Source of the DNA: Korobacter sp036501185
GTDB lineage: Bacteria; Acidobacteriota; Terriglobia; Terriglobales; Acidobacteriaceae
Length of the DNA stretch: 64,000 nt
NCBI GenBank assembly: GCA_036501185.1
Contig: DASYAU010000134.1
Coordinates: 1-64,000 of the forward strand
Direction: 5' to 3'
Shown: in pieces, positions 17,923 to 28,054 of the stretch
How positions within the stretch are numbered: position 1 is the stretch's first letter
Layout of the letters: every line of letters starts with the position of its first letter
Position numbers and translations under genes: made by a program
Notes under the pieces: generated by a model
What the model saw: the letters and a program-made list of their open reading frames with translations, nothing else
What the model was told of the DNA's origin: nothing
Databases searched by the model: none

Positions 17923-17946
17923 AGGCAGGGGAATCTCCCTGCCTTC
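17923..17946. terminator. Hairpin between convergent DinB-like and HU genes
   Basis: AGGCAGGGg-aat-cTCCCTGCCT. It has an A-run to the left (17912-17919) that serves as the T-tract for minus-strand transcripts, so it may stop the HU message as well as the DinB-like one. Confidence 0.75.
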
Positions 17947-17965
17947 GTTTGTTTCTGCCCTGAGT

Positions 17966-18247
17966 CTACTTCGACTTGTTCACAGCCTTTTTGAGTTCGA
18001 CTCCCGGCGTGAACTTCGCAACTTTTCGTGCGGCGATCTTAATCACGCTGCCCGTTTGAGGATTGCGTCCGTTACGTGCGCGCCGCTGCGACACGGAAAA
18101 TGTTCCAAACCCCACCAATGTAACCCGCTCGCCCTTTTTCAAAGCGCCGGTTACACCGTCGACCAAAGCGTCAATTGCCTCCGCTGCGCCGGTCTTGCTT
18201 ATGCTCGCTGCTGCCGAGATCTTGTCCACCAAGTCCGCTTTGTTCAT
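17966..18247 (-). CDS. hup: HU-family DNA-binding protein
   Basis: A 93-residue histone-like protein. It starts MNKADLVDKISAAASISK and has the dimer-interface GFGTFSV and the DNA-contacting arm RRARNGRNPQTGSVIKI, then KFTPGVELK. It bends and compacts DNA. The start at 18247 has AGGAGG 5 nt upstream; the in-frame codons above it would include the ribosome-binding site. It has its own sigma70 promoter. Confidence 0.97.
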   Translation of the reverse strand: MNKADLVDKISAAASISKTGAAEAIDALVDGVTGALKKGERVTLVGFGTFSVSQRRARNGRNPQTGSVIKIAARKVAKFTPGVELKKAVNKSK

Positions 18248-18324
18248 GAAACCTCCTTGCAATCTCCAGTTCTTACATCCCGCACCAACTGCGGCGCGGG
18301 AACGATCGAAGACTTGCGCGGAGG

Positions 18325-18353
18325 TTTTTATCCCGCGTGCAGTACGAAGTCAA
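18325..18353 (-). promoter_or_regulatory. Sigma70 promoter of the HU gene
   Basis: On the minus strand, TTGACT (18348-18353), a 17-nt spacer, and TAAAAA (18325-18330). The expected leader is about 70 nt. Confidence 0.65.
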
Positions 18354-18427
18354 TAGCCCGGAGCGGGTTTATTTTTTGCCCGGGGCGCGAATTGCCGCTT
18401 TCCGCCTTGGTTTCCGGGTAAGTGCCC

Positions 18428-20893
18428 TTAGGCCACCGCTGGCACCGGCTCGCTCGCCGGAGGTGTTTGCGCCACCGTCGCCCGGAAAACGTCGACGTGC
18501 AGCCCCAATCGTTCGCCAATTGAGATGAGGTGCCTTTGTGCCTCTTCGTTCTGGAATTCGGCGATCTCCGGCGCACGTTGCAGCAGGTCAAAGAACATAT
18601 TCTGGGTTCGCCACAGGTCCACCTCAAACGGCAGCATCTTCAGCAAGGTCAATGCGTTGTCAAAGCGCGTCAGTTTCCCCAGCGTAAGGTCGCTCTCCAG
18701 GTCCTCGGCAATGCGATTGATCGTTTTCTTCAGCACGAAGGAAAGTCCCGCCGAATCCAGCTCGATCTCCTCCCGCCGCACCGTGCTCAGCAGCTCTTGG
18801 ATCTCGCCAATGTTCAGCTCTGGGCCCGAGAATGCGCTTCGCAACCGCGAATTCAGCACGAACTCCGCCGTCACCCGCAGGATGTACGGCAGGGGTGCCC
18901 GAATGCTCGCCAGGAATTGCATCAGTGTCGCGTGATGCTCGTAGATCTGCCGATACGCTGCATCCGCTTCATTCAACGTCGATCGCAGCACCTCATCTAC
19001 AATCCGCCGCTGCTCGTCGCGGAAGAGCGACTTCAAGTTGTACGTCGTGTTGTCGAAGTGCTCGTTGAAAACCCTCAGCACTCCCGCAATGTCTCCGGCG
19101 GACGCAGCCTGGTCTGTCTCCTTCTGAAGCGAATCGTAATCTTCCTCCCCGCGGAAATAGCGGACCCCGGCATTCACGTTGTGATCGCCGAAGTGCAGCA
19201 CGCCGAAGGTCATCTCAGTCGATTCCAGGGTGATTCGCGAACAGATCGTCGCCCTGCCCACAGCGGCCCGCGTGCGCCCAGCAGCCTGCTGCGAGTGTTC
19301 CAGCAGGTTCACATCGTAGGAGTAGATTGAGCTCTTCTCGGCGTACCCATCGAATAACGAAGCGATCGCGTAGTGCGCACCCACACTCAGCAGGTTCACC
19401 TGCGCCGGCTTTACCGAACGCTGGTAGATGTCTGCGCCCGTGCCTATCTCGGGCAGGTTGCTATGTGCCTGCGCGAGAGCTTCCAGGAATTGATGCTCGA
19501 AGCCGTTGCCGAACAGCTCTTGCGCCAGTTGAATCGCCCGGCCGGCATACATGATCACCTGCACCGTCTCGATCCCTGAGAGCTCATCAAAAAACCATCC
19601 GCAGCTCGTGTACATCAGCATGGCGTGGCGCTGCATTTCCAGCAGCTTCAGTGCCTGCACCCGTTCCTCACGGTTCAATTCGTGCGACTGCTGCTCGCAA
19701 AAGAAGCTGTCGAGGCTTCCCTTCGACCGGTCGAGAATCACGCTGATGTACCGGTCTCGAGCCACGGCAGGATCCTTCAGCAACCGCCTTGCACCTTCCT
19801 CGTAAGGCTGCGCCAATCCATCTCGAAGCTGGTCGAGGGCATTGCGCAGCGGCGCTCGCCACTCCTGCGTCCATCCCGGCTTCATGCCGGAATTGCAACC
19901 GCAGTTGCTTCTCCAGCGCTCGATGCCGTGCGCGCAGCTCCACGAGGTGTTGTTCACGACCTCCACTTCATGGGTTGGCGGATGTTTCTCGAGATACTCG
20001 CCGTAATTCGTGACCACTGCAAGATTGTTCGTTTCGATGTAATGCAGAGCGTAAGCCAGCGCCATGTCGCCGTGTCTATGGTGATGGCCGTAGGTTTCGC
20101 CATCGGTTGCAATGTGCATCAACTGCGGCCAGTCGCGGTTTCCACTGAAGCCGCTGAGGAGGCGCTTCGCGAAGGTCTCGCCATTCGACAGCAGCCCCTC
20201 GAACGCCACCGCCCGCGAAATCGGCCCGTCATAAAAGAACAGGCTGATCTGCTTTCCGCTCGGCAGCCTGCATAGGTATCCGCGCGTCGGGTCGATATGA
20301 CCACCCTCCACGTTCTTCCAACGACCGCCTGGTCCCAGCTTGCGGACTTGCCCCGCCTGGTGCGGCGCAAGCACGGTAAACGCGATCCCCTGGTCCACCA
20401 GCACTTCGAGGCTTTCCACATCCACAGCCGCCTCCGGAAGCCACATGCCCTCCGGACGCCGACCAAACCTCTTCTCGAAATCCTGGATCCCCCAGATCAC
20501 CTGCGTCTGCTTGTCGCGACGGCTCGCCAGCGGCAGGATCATGTGGTTGTAGGCTTGCGCGATCGCATTTCCATGGCCCGAGCATCGTTCCCCGCTCTGC
20601 TTGTCCGCGTCCAGAATGCGCTGGTAAACATTCGGCGCTTTCTCTTCCATCCACGAGAGAAGCGTCGGACCAAAATTGAAACTGATGTGCGCGTAGTTGC
20701 TGAAAATCTGGTGTATGCGGCCGTTCGGCCCGAGAATGCGCGCCGCCGAATTCTGCGCGTAGCACTCGGACGTTATGCGCTCATTCCAGTCATGGAACGG
20801 ATAAGCGGAGTCCTGTTGCTCAATTGCTTCCAGCCACGGATTTTCCCGCGGCGGCTGGTAAAAATGGGCATGAATACAGAGATATCGGTCCAT
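18428..20893 (-). CDS. Glycoside hydrolase family 57 protein with DUF3536 domain
   Basis: An 821-residue protein. The N-terminal GH57 barrel shows motif 1 HAHFYQPPREN, the segment PEGMWLPEAA with the likely nucleophile Glu, and HIATDGETYGHHHR with the likely acid Asp. The remaining 400 residues are helical and match the DUF3536 layout. GH57 enzymes act on alpha-glucans (amylase, 4-alpha-glucanotransferase, branching enzyme). The exact activity here is unknown, with no signal peptide, so cytoplasmic glycogen metabolism is likely. The start at 20893 is chosen because relatives begin at MDRYLCIHAHF. Confidence 0.92.
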   Translation of the reverse strand: MDRYLCIHAHFYQPPRENPWLEAIEQQDSAYPFHDWNERITSECYAQNSAARILGPNGRIHQIFSNYAHISFNFGPTLLSWMEEKAPNVYQRILDADKQSGERCSGHGNAIAQAYNHMILPLASRRDKQTQVIWGIQDFEKRFGRRPEGMWLPEAAVDVESLEVLVDQGIAFTVLAPHQAGQVRKLGPGGRWKNVEGGHIDPTRGYLCRLPSGKQISLFFYDGPISRAVAFEGLLSNGETFAKRLLSGFSGNRDWPQLMHIATDGETYGHHHRHGDMALAYALHYIETNNLAVVTNYGEYLEKHPPTHEVEVVNNTSWSCAHGIERWRSNCGCNSGMKPGWTQEWRAPLRNALDQLRDGLAQPYEEGARRLLKDPAVARDRYISVILDRSKGSLDSFFCEQQSHELNREERVQALKLLEMQRHAMLMYTSCGWFFDELSGIETVQVIMYAGRAIQLAQELFGNGFEHQFLEALAQAHSNLPEIGTGADIYQRSVKPAQVNLLSVGAHYAIASLFDGYAEKSSIYSYDVNLLEHSQQAAGRTRAAVGRATICSRITLESTEMTFGVLHFGDHNVNAGVRYFRGEEDYDSLQKETDQAASAGDIAGVLRVFNEHFDNTTYNLKSLFRDEQRRIVDEVLRSTLNEADAAYRQIYEHHATLMQFLASIRAPLPYILRVTAEFVLNSRLRSAFSGPELNIGEIQELLSTVRREEIELDSAGLSFVLKKTINRIAEDLESDLTLGKLTRFDNALTLLKMLPFEVDLWRTQNMFFDLLQRAPEIAEFQNEEAQRHLISIGERLGLHVDVFRATVAQTPPASEPVPAVA

Positions 20894-20960
20894 GGGGAGA
20901 TGCAGCGGGTCCAACCGAGTAGGATGCAAAAATCCAGCTCAAGAGCACGATTTGCTGTGC

Positions 20961-20998
20961 AAAAACAACAACGGCGGGACACGTCCCCGCCGTCGTTG
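20961..20998 (-). terminator. Rho-independent terminator of aceA
   Basis: CAACGACGGCGGGG / CCCGCCGTTGTTG stem, followed on the minus strand by TTTTT (20961-20965). Confidence 0.88.
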
Positions 20999-21015
20999 CT
21001 AACCACCCACCCTAA

Positions 21016-22341
<1,326 letters not shown>

Positions 22342-22840
22342 GAAGTGTGTCCTTTCGATAGCGAATTTGTATGTGTGCTTTCGCCTGCCCGGTTAGGCCT
22401 CGACGAACGCGCATTGCGTTTGGGTTTTATGGCGTCGCACTCCGCGTTGGCGGATGTTCGCGCCCAAGGCTTCGCAGCACCGACGCTCTTCGTCATGCTG
22501 CTAGCCACCGCGGGGTCCTTTCGCCAATATTCGGTCGCAAGGAACTCCACGGCCCCCGCCAAATCCGCACCCAAAAGGTTCGAACGGACGGGTCTTCTTT
22601 ACTGCTCGGCTAAGGAATGCATCTTGTCTGCCTTTCCTCGCCGCCTTCCGCATTCCTGCGGAAGAACCTCATCGCGAACCAAACTGCCGTTCGCGCAACT
22701 CCGGGGCTACTCGCCCCGCACGAGAGCATTTCAGATGCCACCCGTGCTACCCCGGTTGTCCTTTGGGAACACTGTTCCGCTCGGGGAGCTACCCTCGTTT
22801 TCGGCCCGGTTGTCGCTAACTTCTTCCGAAGAGTTGAAAC
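22342..22840. other. Gene-free 500 bp region upstream of aceA
   Basis: No convincing gene. Long plus-strand frames stay open across it, but their translations are Arg/Ser/Pro-rich without family motifs. Several short GC-rich inverted repeats lie at about 22700-22800, with related pieces such as GGGGCTACTCGCCCC and CTCGGGGAGCTACCCTCG. It may be a long regulatory leader for aceA or decayed sequence. Confidence 0.4.
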
Positions 22841-23584
22841 TTACGCATTCGCAGCCCCAGCGAACGCCTCAAACAGTTCCGCATCCGTTTGCCGCAAGCG
22901 GCTCAATAGATCGGCCCATAGCGGCTGGAGGAACGGAATTTTGGAAATCTCGCGTTTGGCGGTCATGGCCGCTTCCATCGCGATTGCCTTCGGCTCCGCG
23001 CCCAGGGCGCGTGCTGCCGCCGCTACCGACAAATTGCGCTGCACCATTCCTTCCAGCAGCAGCATTGCCACCGTGGCCAACTGCACATTCGGCCCCCGCG
23101 TAATCGCGCCGTGGTTCGGCAGCAGGATCGCGCGATGTTCCCGTAGCGCATCCGCCATCGGCTGCACCCGCTCGGCGGTTGACGCCAGGCCGGCATAGTC
23201 GTCTTCCACCACCGCGATGTCCCCGGCAAGGATGCAGCTCTCCTGGTCGTAAACCTCAGGCACCCTGCGGAATGCGCTGAACGTCACCGTCGCCGGCGGA
23301 TGGGTGTGCACGAGCGCCACCAAGTCCGGCACATGCTGATGGATAAATCCATGCAGCAGGATCGTTTCATTCACCCAGCCTTCGCCATCCACAATCTTCC
23401 CGCTGAAATCGCAGGTCAGGATGTCGATGGGCTGAAGCGTCGCAAACGACGGTCCGAAGCGATTTACCAGCATGCGATCGTCGCCGATCGCCAGGCTGAT
23501 GTGCCCCGCATTCGCCACACTGAGCCCCGCACGATAGAGCACACGTGCAGCGCAACAGATATCGAATTTGAGGCTTTCAGACAT
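22841..23584 (-). CDS. Class II aldolase/adducin family protein
   Basis: A 247-residue protein of the L-fuculose-phosphate aldolase/epimerase superfamily. Zinc ligands are visible as HTHPP (LVALVHTHPPATV) and a further His in LLPNHGAITRG. A Glu for catalysis lies in ENETILLHGF-like context (VNETILLHGFIHQ). The sugar or hydroxy-acid substrate is unknown. GGAGAG lies 4 nt before the ATG, and a TATGAT -10 lies further upstream. Confidence 0.9.
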   Translation of the reverse strand: MSESLKFDICCAARVLYRAGLSVANAGHISLAIGDDRMLVNRFGPSFATLQPIDILTCDFSGKIVDGEGWVNETILLHGFIHQHVPDLVALVHTHPPATVTFSAFRRVPEVYDQESCILAGDIAVVEDDYAGLASTAERVQPMADALREHRAILLPNHGAITRGPNVQLATVAMLLLEGMVQRNLSVAAAARALGAEPKAIAMEAAMTAKREISKIPFLQPLWADLLSRLRQTDAELFEAFAGAANA

Positions 23585-23881
23585 TGCTCTCCGGGGATGA
23601 AGATCATAGCAATTTTTCGCCCGTATCCAAGCAAAAAATGAATGGCGATTCAGTTATCTCAGTTGCAGGCTTCGGAAACTTTCCGAACCAATGGAACAAA
23701 GGATGGTATCCCCGACCCCACGATTCAGGAAACGCGAAAAATCTCTAGCTCTGATTCCCGTTTTGAATGGAGGCTTGGAACCGCCCCAAGTGCAGGTATA
23801 TGAGGATTTCCGTTGTATCCACGAGGGTTATGTCGTAATTTCTACCTTTATCCGATCTAGCAAAACTGATCAAGGTCTTAC
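23585..23881. other. Intergenic region between divergent genes
   Basis: About 300 bp, less GC-rich than the genes. It must hold promoters for the class II aldolase gene and the secreted orphan. I see no clear repeat or hairpin. Confidence 0.4.
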
Positions 23882-24511
23882 GTGAAGCTCAACTGGCTCT
23901 TTTTTACCGCTACTGTGTACGCCTGTCTTGGCTTTTCCGGAATGCTTTTCGCACAGGGCGATCCGCTCATCCTTGGCAACTCCGGCGATCAAAGTCTGGG
24001 CGAAGTCGCCAAGCAAAAGGCTGCCGTTCACGCTAAGAAGGTCATCACCGACGACGATCCCACCCTTCACGGCCAGGTCTTTCCTCAAATCCAGACGAAT
24101 GGCGTCGACAACTCCGACGAGATCATTGCCGCGATCTTTAAGTACTCAGATATGCACAAGCCTGCGGACATGGAACCTGTGCTGAAACACTGGTATCAGG
24201 ACGAAATGGATCAGGTCGACCACGCACGCGCCGAGATTTCTCACGCAGCCAACAAATCGACATCACCGCACTACGATAATCCCGACGACTATGAAAAGGA
24301 CCAGCGGCAGTATCGTGAGCAAGCCGCCACTGAACAGCTGCGGACGGCAACAAAGGACCACGTAATTCGCTACCAGAATGACGTTATCCACAGAATCCAC
24401 GATGGATTACAAGCAGTTAAGACACAGCTTTTCATGCAACGACGCATTCAGTACACGTGGTTCCGTACCGATTTTCCGTATGTGATTTTCTATGGACCGG
24501 CCGGTGTGTAG
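23882..24511 (+). CDS. Exported protein with 'LGEVAKQKA...KKVITDDD' motif
   Basis: A 209-residue protein from a GTG start, with a signal peptide (LFFTATVYACLGFSGMLFA). The mature N-terminus has SLGEVAKQKAAVHAKKVITD. This resembles a short motif (LGDxAR..+..AK+V.TDDD) that recurs near the signal peptides of many acidobacterial secreted proteins; that is my recollection, not a database result. The rest is helical and charged. Function unknown. Confidence 0.75.
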   Translation: MKLNWLFFTATVYACLGFSGMLFAQGDPLILGNSGDQSLGEVAKQKAAVHAKKVITDDDPTLHGQVFPQIQTNGVDNSDEIIAAIFKYSDMHKPADMEPVLKHWYQDEMDQVDHARAEISHAANKSTSPHYDNPDDYEKDQRQYREQAATEQLRTATKDHVIRYQNDVIHRIHDGLQAVKTQLFMQRRIQYTWFRTDFPYVIFYGPAGV

Positions 24512-24530
24512 TTTCTTCGAAGAAGAATCA

Positions 24531-24559
24531 AAATGGGGACGCACCTGGCCTCCCCATTT
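24531..24559. terminator. Hairpin between convergent genes
   Basis: Nine-base-pair stem AAATGGGGA / TCCCCATTT, between the secreted orphan and thrS. T-rich sequence is modest on both sides. Confidence 0.6.
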
Positions 24560-24576
24560 CATCAGTTCATAGTGCG

Positions 24577-26556
24577 TTATTCCAGCGTCGCCTTCCGCTC
24601 CGCAATCAGTCCGCCGATCCGCTCCACAAACGAATCCAGCGAAACCGTTTCCGTTTTCTCTTTGCCACGGGTGCGCACATTCACCGAAGCCGACTCCGCT
24701 TCCTTGTCGCCGACCACGAGAATGAACGGCACCTTCTGCATCGCGTGTTCGCGGATCTTCGCATTCATCTTTTCGTTGCGTCCATCCACTTCAACCCGCA
24801 CGCCCTTGGCTTTCAGCGCCTCGCCGACTTTGTTCGCATACTCCACGTGCTTTTCGCCGATCGGCACCACCACGGTCTGCACTGGCGACAACCATACCGG
24901 GAACGCGCCCGCGTAGTGCTCAATTAACACGCCGAAGAAGCGCTCAATCGACCCATACAGCGCGCGGTGCACCATCAATGGCTGGTGACGCTTTCCGTCC
25001 TCGCCGACGTATTCAAGTTCGAACCGCTGCGGCAAGGTGAAGTCGAACTGCACCGTCGAAAGCTGCCACAACCGCCCGATCGCATCCACCAGCTTCACGT
25101 CGATCTTCGGCCCGTAGAACGCGGCCTCGCCCGGCATGCACTTATACGGAATGCCTCGCGCGTCCAGCACTTTCTTCAACGAGCCTTGCGCCAGGTTCCA
25201 CTGGTCGTCGGTCCCGATAAAGCTCTTGCGGTCGTTCGGGTCCCACTCGCTGAGCTCTACCTGGAACTTCTCAAACCCAAACGTGTGCAGCACGGAAATC
25301 GCGAAATCGATGCATCCGCTGATCTCGTCTTCGATCTGTTCCGGCGTACAGAAGATATGCGCATCGTCCTGCGTAAAGCCGCGCACGCGTAATAGGCCAT
25401 GCATTACGCCCGAACGCTCGTAGCGATAAACCGTTCCCATCTCGCCCAGCCGCATCGGCAAATCGCGATACGAACGCAACTGGTCGCGATAGATGAGCAC
25501 ATGCCCCGGGCAGTTCATCGGCTTCAGCATGTACTCGGCGTCGTCGAGTTCCATCGGCGTGAAGAAGTTCTGTTTGTAATACCCGGTGTGTCCGCTGATC
25601 TTCCACAGATCCGTGCGCGCCACATGCGGCGTCACCACCAGCGAGTACCCTCGCTTCAGGTACTCCGCGCGCATCCAGTCCTCCATCTCTTTACGGATGA
25701 TCCCGCCCTTCGGATGCCAGAAGATCAGCCCCGGTCCCGCCAGCTCCTGGATGGAAAACAGATCAAGTTGCTTTCCCAGCACGCGATGGTCGCGCTTCTT
25801 CGCCTCTTCCAGCTTGGCGAAGTACTCGTCCATATCTTTCTTCGAAAAAAAAGAAGTCCCGTAGATGCGCTGCAACTGTGGGTTCTTCTCATCGCCCAGC
25901 CAGTAGGCGCCCGCGATGCTCAGCAGCTTGAACGCCTTGATCTTCCCCGTCGACGGAATATGAGGTCCGCGGCAGAAATCGGTAAACTTGCCGGTCTTGT
26001 AGATCGAGATCTTTTCGTCGGGCTTGGTGAACTGCTCGATGAAATGGCACTTCATGAAATCGCCTTCGCCCTTAAACCGCTCCAGCCCCTCCTGGCGAGG
26101 CAGGAACTCCCGCGCATACGGCACGTCTTCTTTCACCAGCTCCTGCATGCGCTTCTCGATCTTCTGCAAATCCTCCGGGGTAAACGGCGTCGGACGATAA
26201 AAATCGTAAAAAAAACCCGTCTCGGTCGATGGCCCGTGCCCCAGCTTGGTCTCCGGAAACAAATCCAGCACCGCGGCGGCCATTAAATGCGCCGACGAGT
26301 GCCGATACACCTCCAGCGCCTCGGGATCGCGGTCCGTCAGCAGTTTCAGCTCGGTATCGTTCTCCAACGGACGCGTCAAATCCACCAGCGTCCCTTCTGC
26401 CTTATCGCCGTTGTGGCTGATCGGCGCGACTTTCGCCGCCAGCGCAGCATCGGCCAAACGAGGACTGATGCCCTTCGCAATCTCCAGCGAGGTCGTTCCT
26501 TTCGCGACCTCTTTCACGCTTCCATCGGGGAGCTTTACCTTGATGTTCTCAGACAT
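24577..26556 (-). CDS. thrS: Threonyl-tRNA synthetase
   Basis: A 659-residue class II synthetase charging tRNA-Thr. The TGS domain is at about 1-62, followed by the editing domain with HSSAHLM and the zinc-hydrolase-like HxxxH. The catalytic core starts near residue 250 with motif 2 FRYERSG-like TVYRYERSGVMHGLLRVRGF, and the anticodon-binding domain is at the C-terminus (VVVPIGEKHVEYA). The start at MSENIKVKLPDG fits the family; upstream codons in frame lack motifs. Two of its substrate tRNAs are encoded at 0.5-1.4 kb. Confidence 0.97.
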   Translation of the reverse strand: MSENIKVKLPDGSVKEVAKGTTSLEIAKGISPRLADAALAAKVAPISHNGDKAEGTLVDLTRPLENDTELKLLTDRDPEALEVYRHSSAHLMAAAVLDLFPETKLGHGPSTETGFFYDFYRPTPFTPEDLQKIEKRMQELVKEDVPYAREFLPRQEGLERFKGEGDFMKCHFIEQFTKPDEKISIYKTGKFTDFCRGPHIPSTGKIKAFKLLSIAGAYWLGDEKNPQLQRIYGTSFFSKKDMDEYFAKLEEAKKRDHRVLGKQLDLFSIQELAGPGLIFWHPKGGIIRKEMEDWMRAEYLKRGYSLVVTPHVARTDLWKISGHTGYYKQNFFTPMELDDAEYMLKPMNCPGHVLIYRDQLRSYRDLPMRLGEMGTVYRYERSGVMHGLLRVRGFTQDDAHIFCTPEQIEDEISGCIDFAISVLHTFGFEKFQVELSEWDPNDRKSFIGTDDQWNLAQGSLKKVLDARGIPYKCMPGEAAFYGPKIDVKLVDAIGRLWQLSTVQFDFTLPQRFELEYVGEDGKRHQPLMVHRALYGSIERFFGVLIEHYAGAFPVWLSPVQTVVVPIGEKHVEYANKVGEALKAKGVRVEVDGRNEKMNAKIREHAMQKVPFILVVGDKEAESASVNVRTRGKEKTETVSLDSFVERIGGLIAERKATLE

Positions 26557-26677
26557 AACCAGGCTTTCTCGCGCGTTTACGCGCGGTGCCACACGACCTA
26601 CAAGTGCCGTGGGCGGCAATGCACAACCTTTTGAGTTTATCGCATAGGGTGAGCGGGCGAGGAACGCGACTCCGGCG

Positions 26678-26983
26678 CTATTTTTTCGCCAGCAGTCGCC
26701 GCGCTGTTCGTGTCTCCAGAACTGTGAACACGATGAGAGCACCGACACCACACACCGCCGCCAACGGAATCCCCACGAACCGGTATGCGACGGTCATGTC
26801 CCCCGCCGACCCGCGATGAACCAGGCTACGTGCCACCTGCACCAGGATCCCCCCGAACAGTCCGAAAGCCATCCCCAGTCCCGCGCAGCAAATCGTAAAA
26901 ACAATCACGCGAACCACGCTTACACTAATGATCGAAGCCTTGCCGCGACGTACTTTCACCGGGCTGGAAACCGCGCTGGACAT
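26678..26983 (-). CDS. Small two-helix membrane protein upstream of thrS
   Basis: A 101-residue protein with hydrophobic segments at about residues 25-50 and 67-90, and a basic C-terminus (RTARRLLAKK). The start at 26983 is preferred since the longer frame would overlap the divergent gene. No family recognised. Confidence 0.5.
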   Translation of the reverse strand: MSSAVSSPVKVRRGKASIISVSVVRVIVFTICCAGLGMAFGLFGGILVQVARSLVHRGSAGDMTVAYRFVGIPLAAVCGVGALIVFTVLETRTARRLLAKK

Positions 26984-27059
26984 CACTACAAAGGGTACAA
27001 CAATTCCTTTGTAGCTGGTCCCAGCTCCGCGCCTCGGCTGGAGTAAAATCGAGGTTTCC

Positions 27060-27797
27060 ATGAGCGAACTGGCCCATCCCCTTACTCATACCCCCGCCGA
27101 AGTCGTGCGCCTCGCGCCCGTTACCCAGGCGCCCAACGGAATCCTCTTCGCCTCCCTCGGCCAGCTCAATGTCCCGTCGCTCGAGCTCGAGCGCGTAGTC
27201 AGCGCGGTTCCTGGTCCTATCGCGAAGGCTTTGTCACGCAAGGCCTACTACTTCGTTCCGCTCACTATCGGGCAGGGCGACGATACCCTCGTCGCCGACC
27301 GCTACGACGTTACCCTCAGCGATCAGGCGACTTGCCATCGCAATTTCAAAGTCGGTGACTCCGAGTGCGTCTTCATTTCCACCCGCCTCATGGAAGACCG
27401 CTTTTCCATCGCCTTCGAGTTTTTCATCAACGTCGGCCATGGCTTTGTAGATCAGGCCGGCGTCTCAGGCGAATTCGCCGAGCTCGCCTGGAAGCAGGTG
27501 CAGGACAAAGTCCGCGGCGAAACCAGTCTCGATGCCTACGAGCTCCGCAAAATCGCAACGTCCTCCAGCACCGAGGCCGAGAAGGCCAAGAACGACTACC
27601 TCGCTGCTGTCTTCGCCGATTCCATCGCCATCTACCTGCTTTCGCTCTACATCGATGTCGATTACTACGATCTCCGCGAGCGCGATTACCCGCTCCTAGC
27701 CCCGAACGCACTTGCCGAGCGCCTCCGCAAAGTAAATGCCATCTTCCCCCCAAACCCCAGCTACGAATTCGCGGTCTACTACAAACGTCGCCAATAA
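27060..27797 (+). CDS. Unknown 245-aa soluble protein
   Basis: I do not recognise this family. It is a 245-residue protein with no signal peptide, acidic, with mixed alpha/beta composition. A segment CHRNFKVGDSECVFIS contains two Cys 10 residues apart, and YIDVDYYDLRERDYPLL is notable. A TAAAAT box stands 10 nt before the ATG. It is followed by the tandem repeat array. Confidence 0.7.
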   Translation: MSELAHPLTHTPAEVVRLAPVTQAPNGILFASLGQLNVPSLELERVVSAVPGPIAKALSRKAYYFVPLTIGQGDDTLVADRYDVTLSDQATCHRNFKVGDSECVFISTRLMEDRFSIAFEFFINVGHGFVDQAGVSGEFAELAWKQVQDKVRGETSLDAYELRKIATSSSTEAEKAKNDYLAAVFADSIAIYLLSLYIDVDYYDLRERDYPLLAPNALAERLRKVNAIFPPNPSYEFAVYYKRRQ

Positions 27798-27854
27798 GGG
27801 ACGCTAAGGGCACCGACGCATGCTCGTCTCCTTACGCGTCGCCAACAACGCTGC

Positions 27855-28012
27855 GTATCAGGGCAGCGCTTCAGCGCCGGTCGTACAAACAGGCTTGTAT
27901 CAGCGCAGCGCTTCAGCGCGGTCGTACAAAGAGGCTTGCATCACGGCAGCGTCTCATCGCGGTCGTACAAAGAGGCTTGTATCAGGGCAGCGCTTCAGCG
28001 CTGCCGTACAAC
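27855..28012. repeat. Tandem array of four 41-42 bp units with REP-like palindrome
   Basis: Units start at 27855 (42 bp), 27897 (41), 27938 (41) and 27979 (partial, 34). Each begins GTATCAG or GCATCAC, holds a GCAGCGCTTCAGCGC core and, in the first three, ends CGTACAAASAGGCTT. The last core is the perfect palindrome GGCAGCGCTTCAGCGCTGCC. Unit 3 is the most diverged. No unique spacers separate them, so this is not CRISPR. Confidence 0.9.
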
Positions 28013-28041
28013 ACCGCCCGCCACGCGGGCTTTAGCCCCTG
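28013..28041. repeat. Second hairpin of the REP-like element
   Basis: CGGGCTTTAGCCCCTG follows the GGCAGCGC palindrome, as it also does at 32955-32970. Together they look like a two-hairpin dispersed element. Confidence 0.7.
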
Positions 28042-28042
28042 C

Positions 28043-28048
28043 TACCAT
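28043..28048 (+). promoter_or_regulatory. TANNNT box 6 nt before oligopeptide ATPase start
   Basis: TACCAT, 6 nt, ATG 28055; no Shine-Dalgarno. The box directly abuts the REP-like element. Confidence 0.45.
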
Positions 28049-28054
28049 CTCCCC

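Noticed and set aside
27855..28012. Possible CRISPR array
   Set aside because: Units are directly abutting with no unique spacers, only four copies, and no cas gene nearby.
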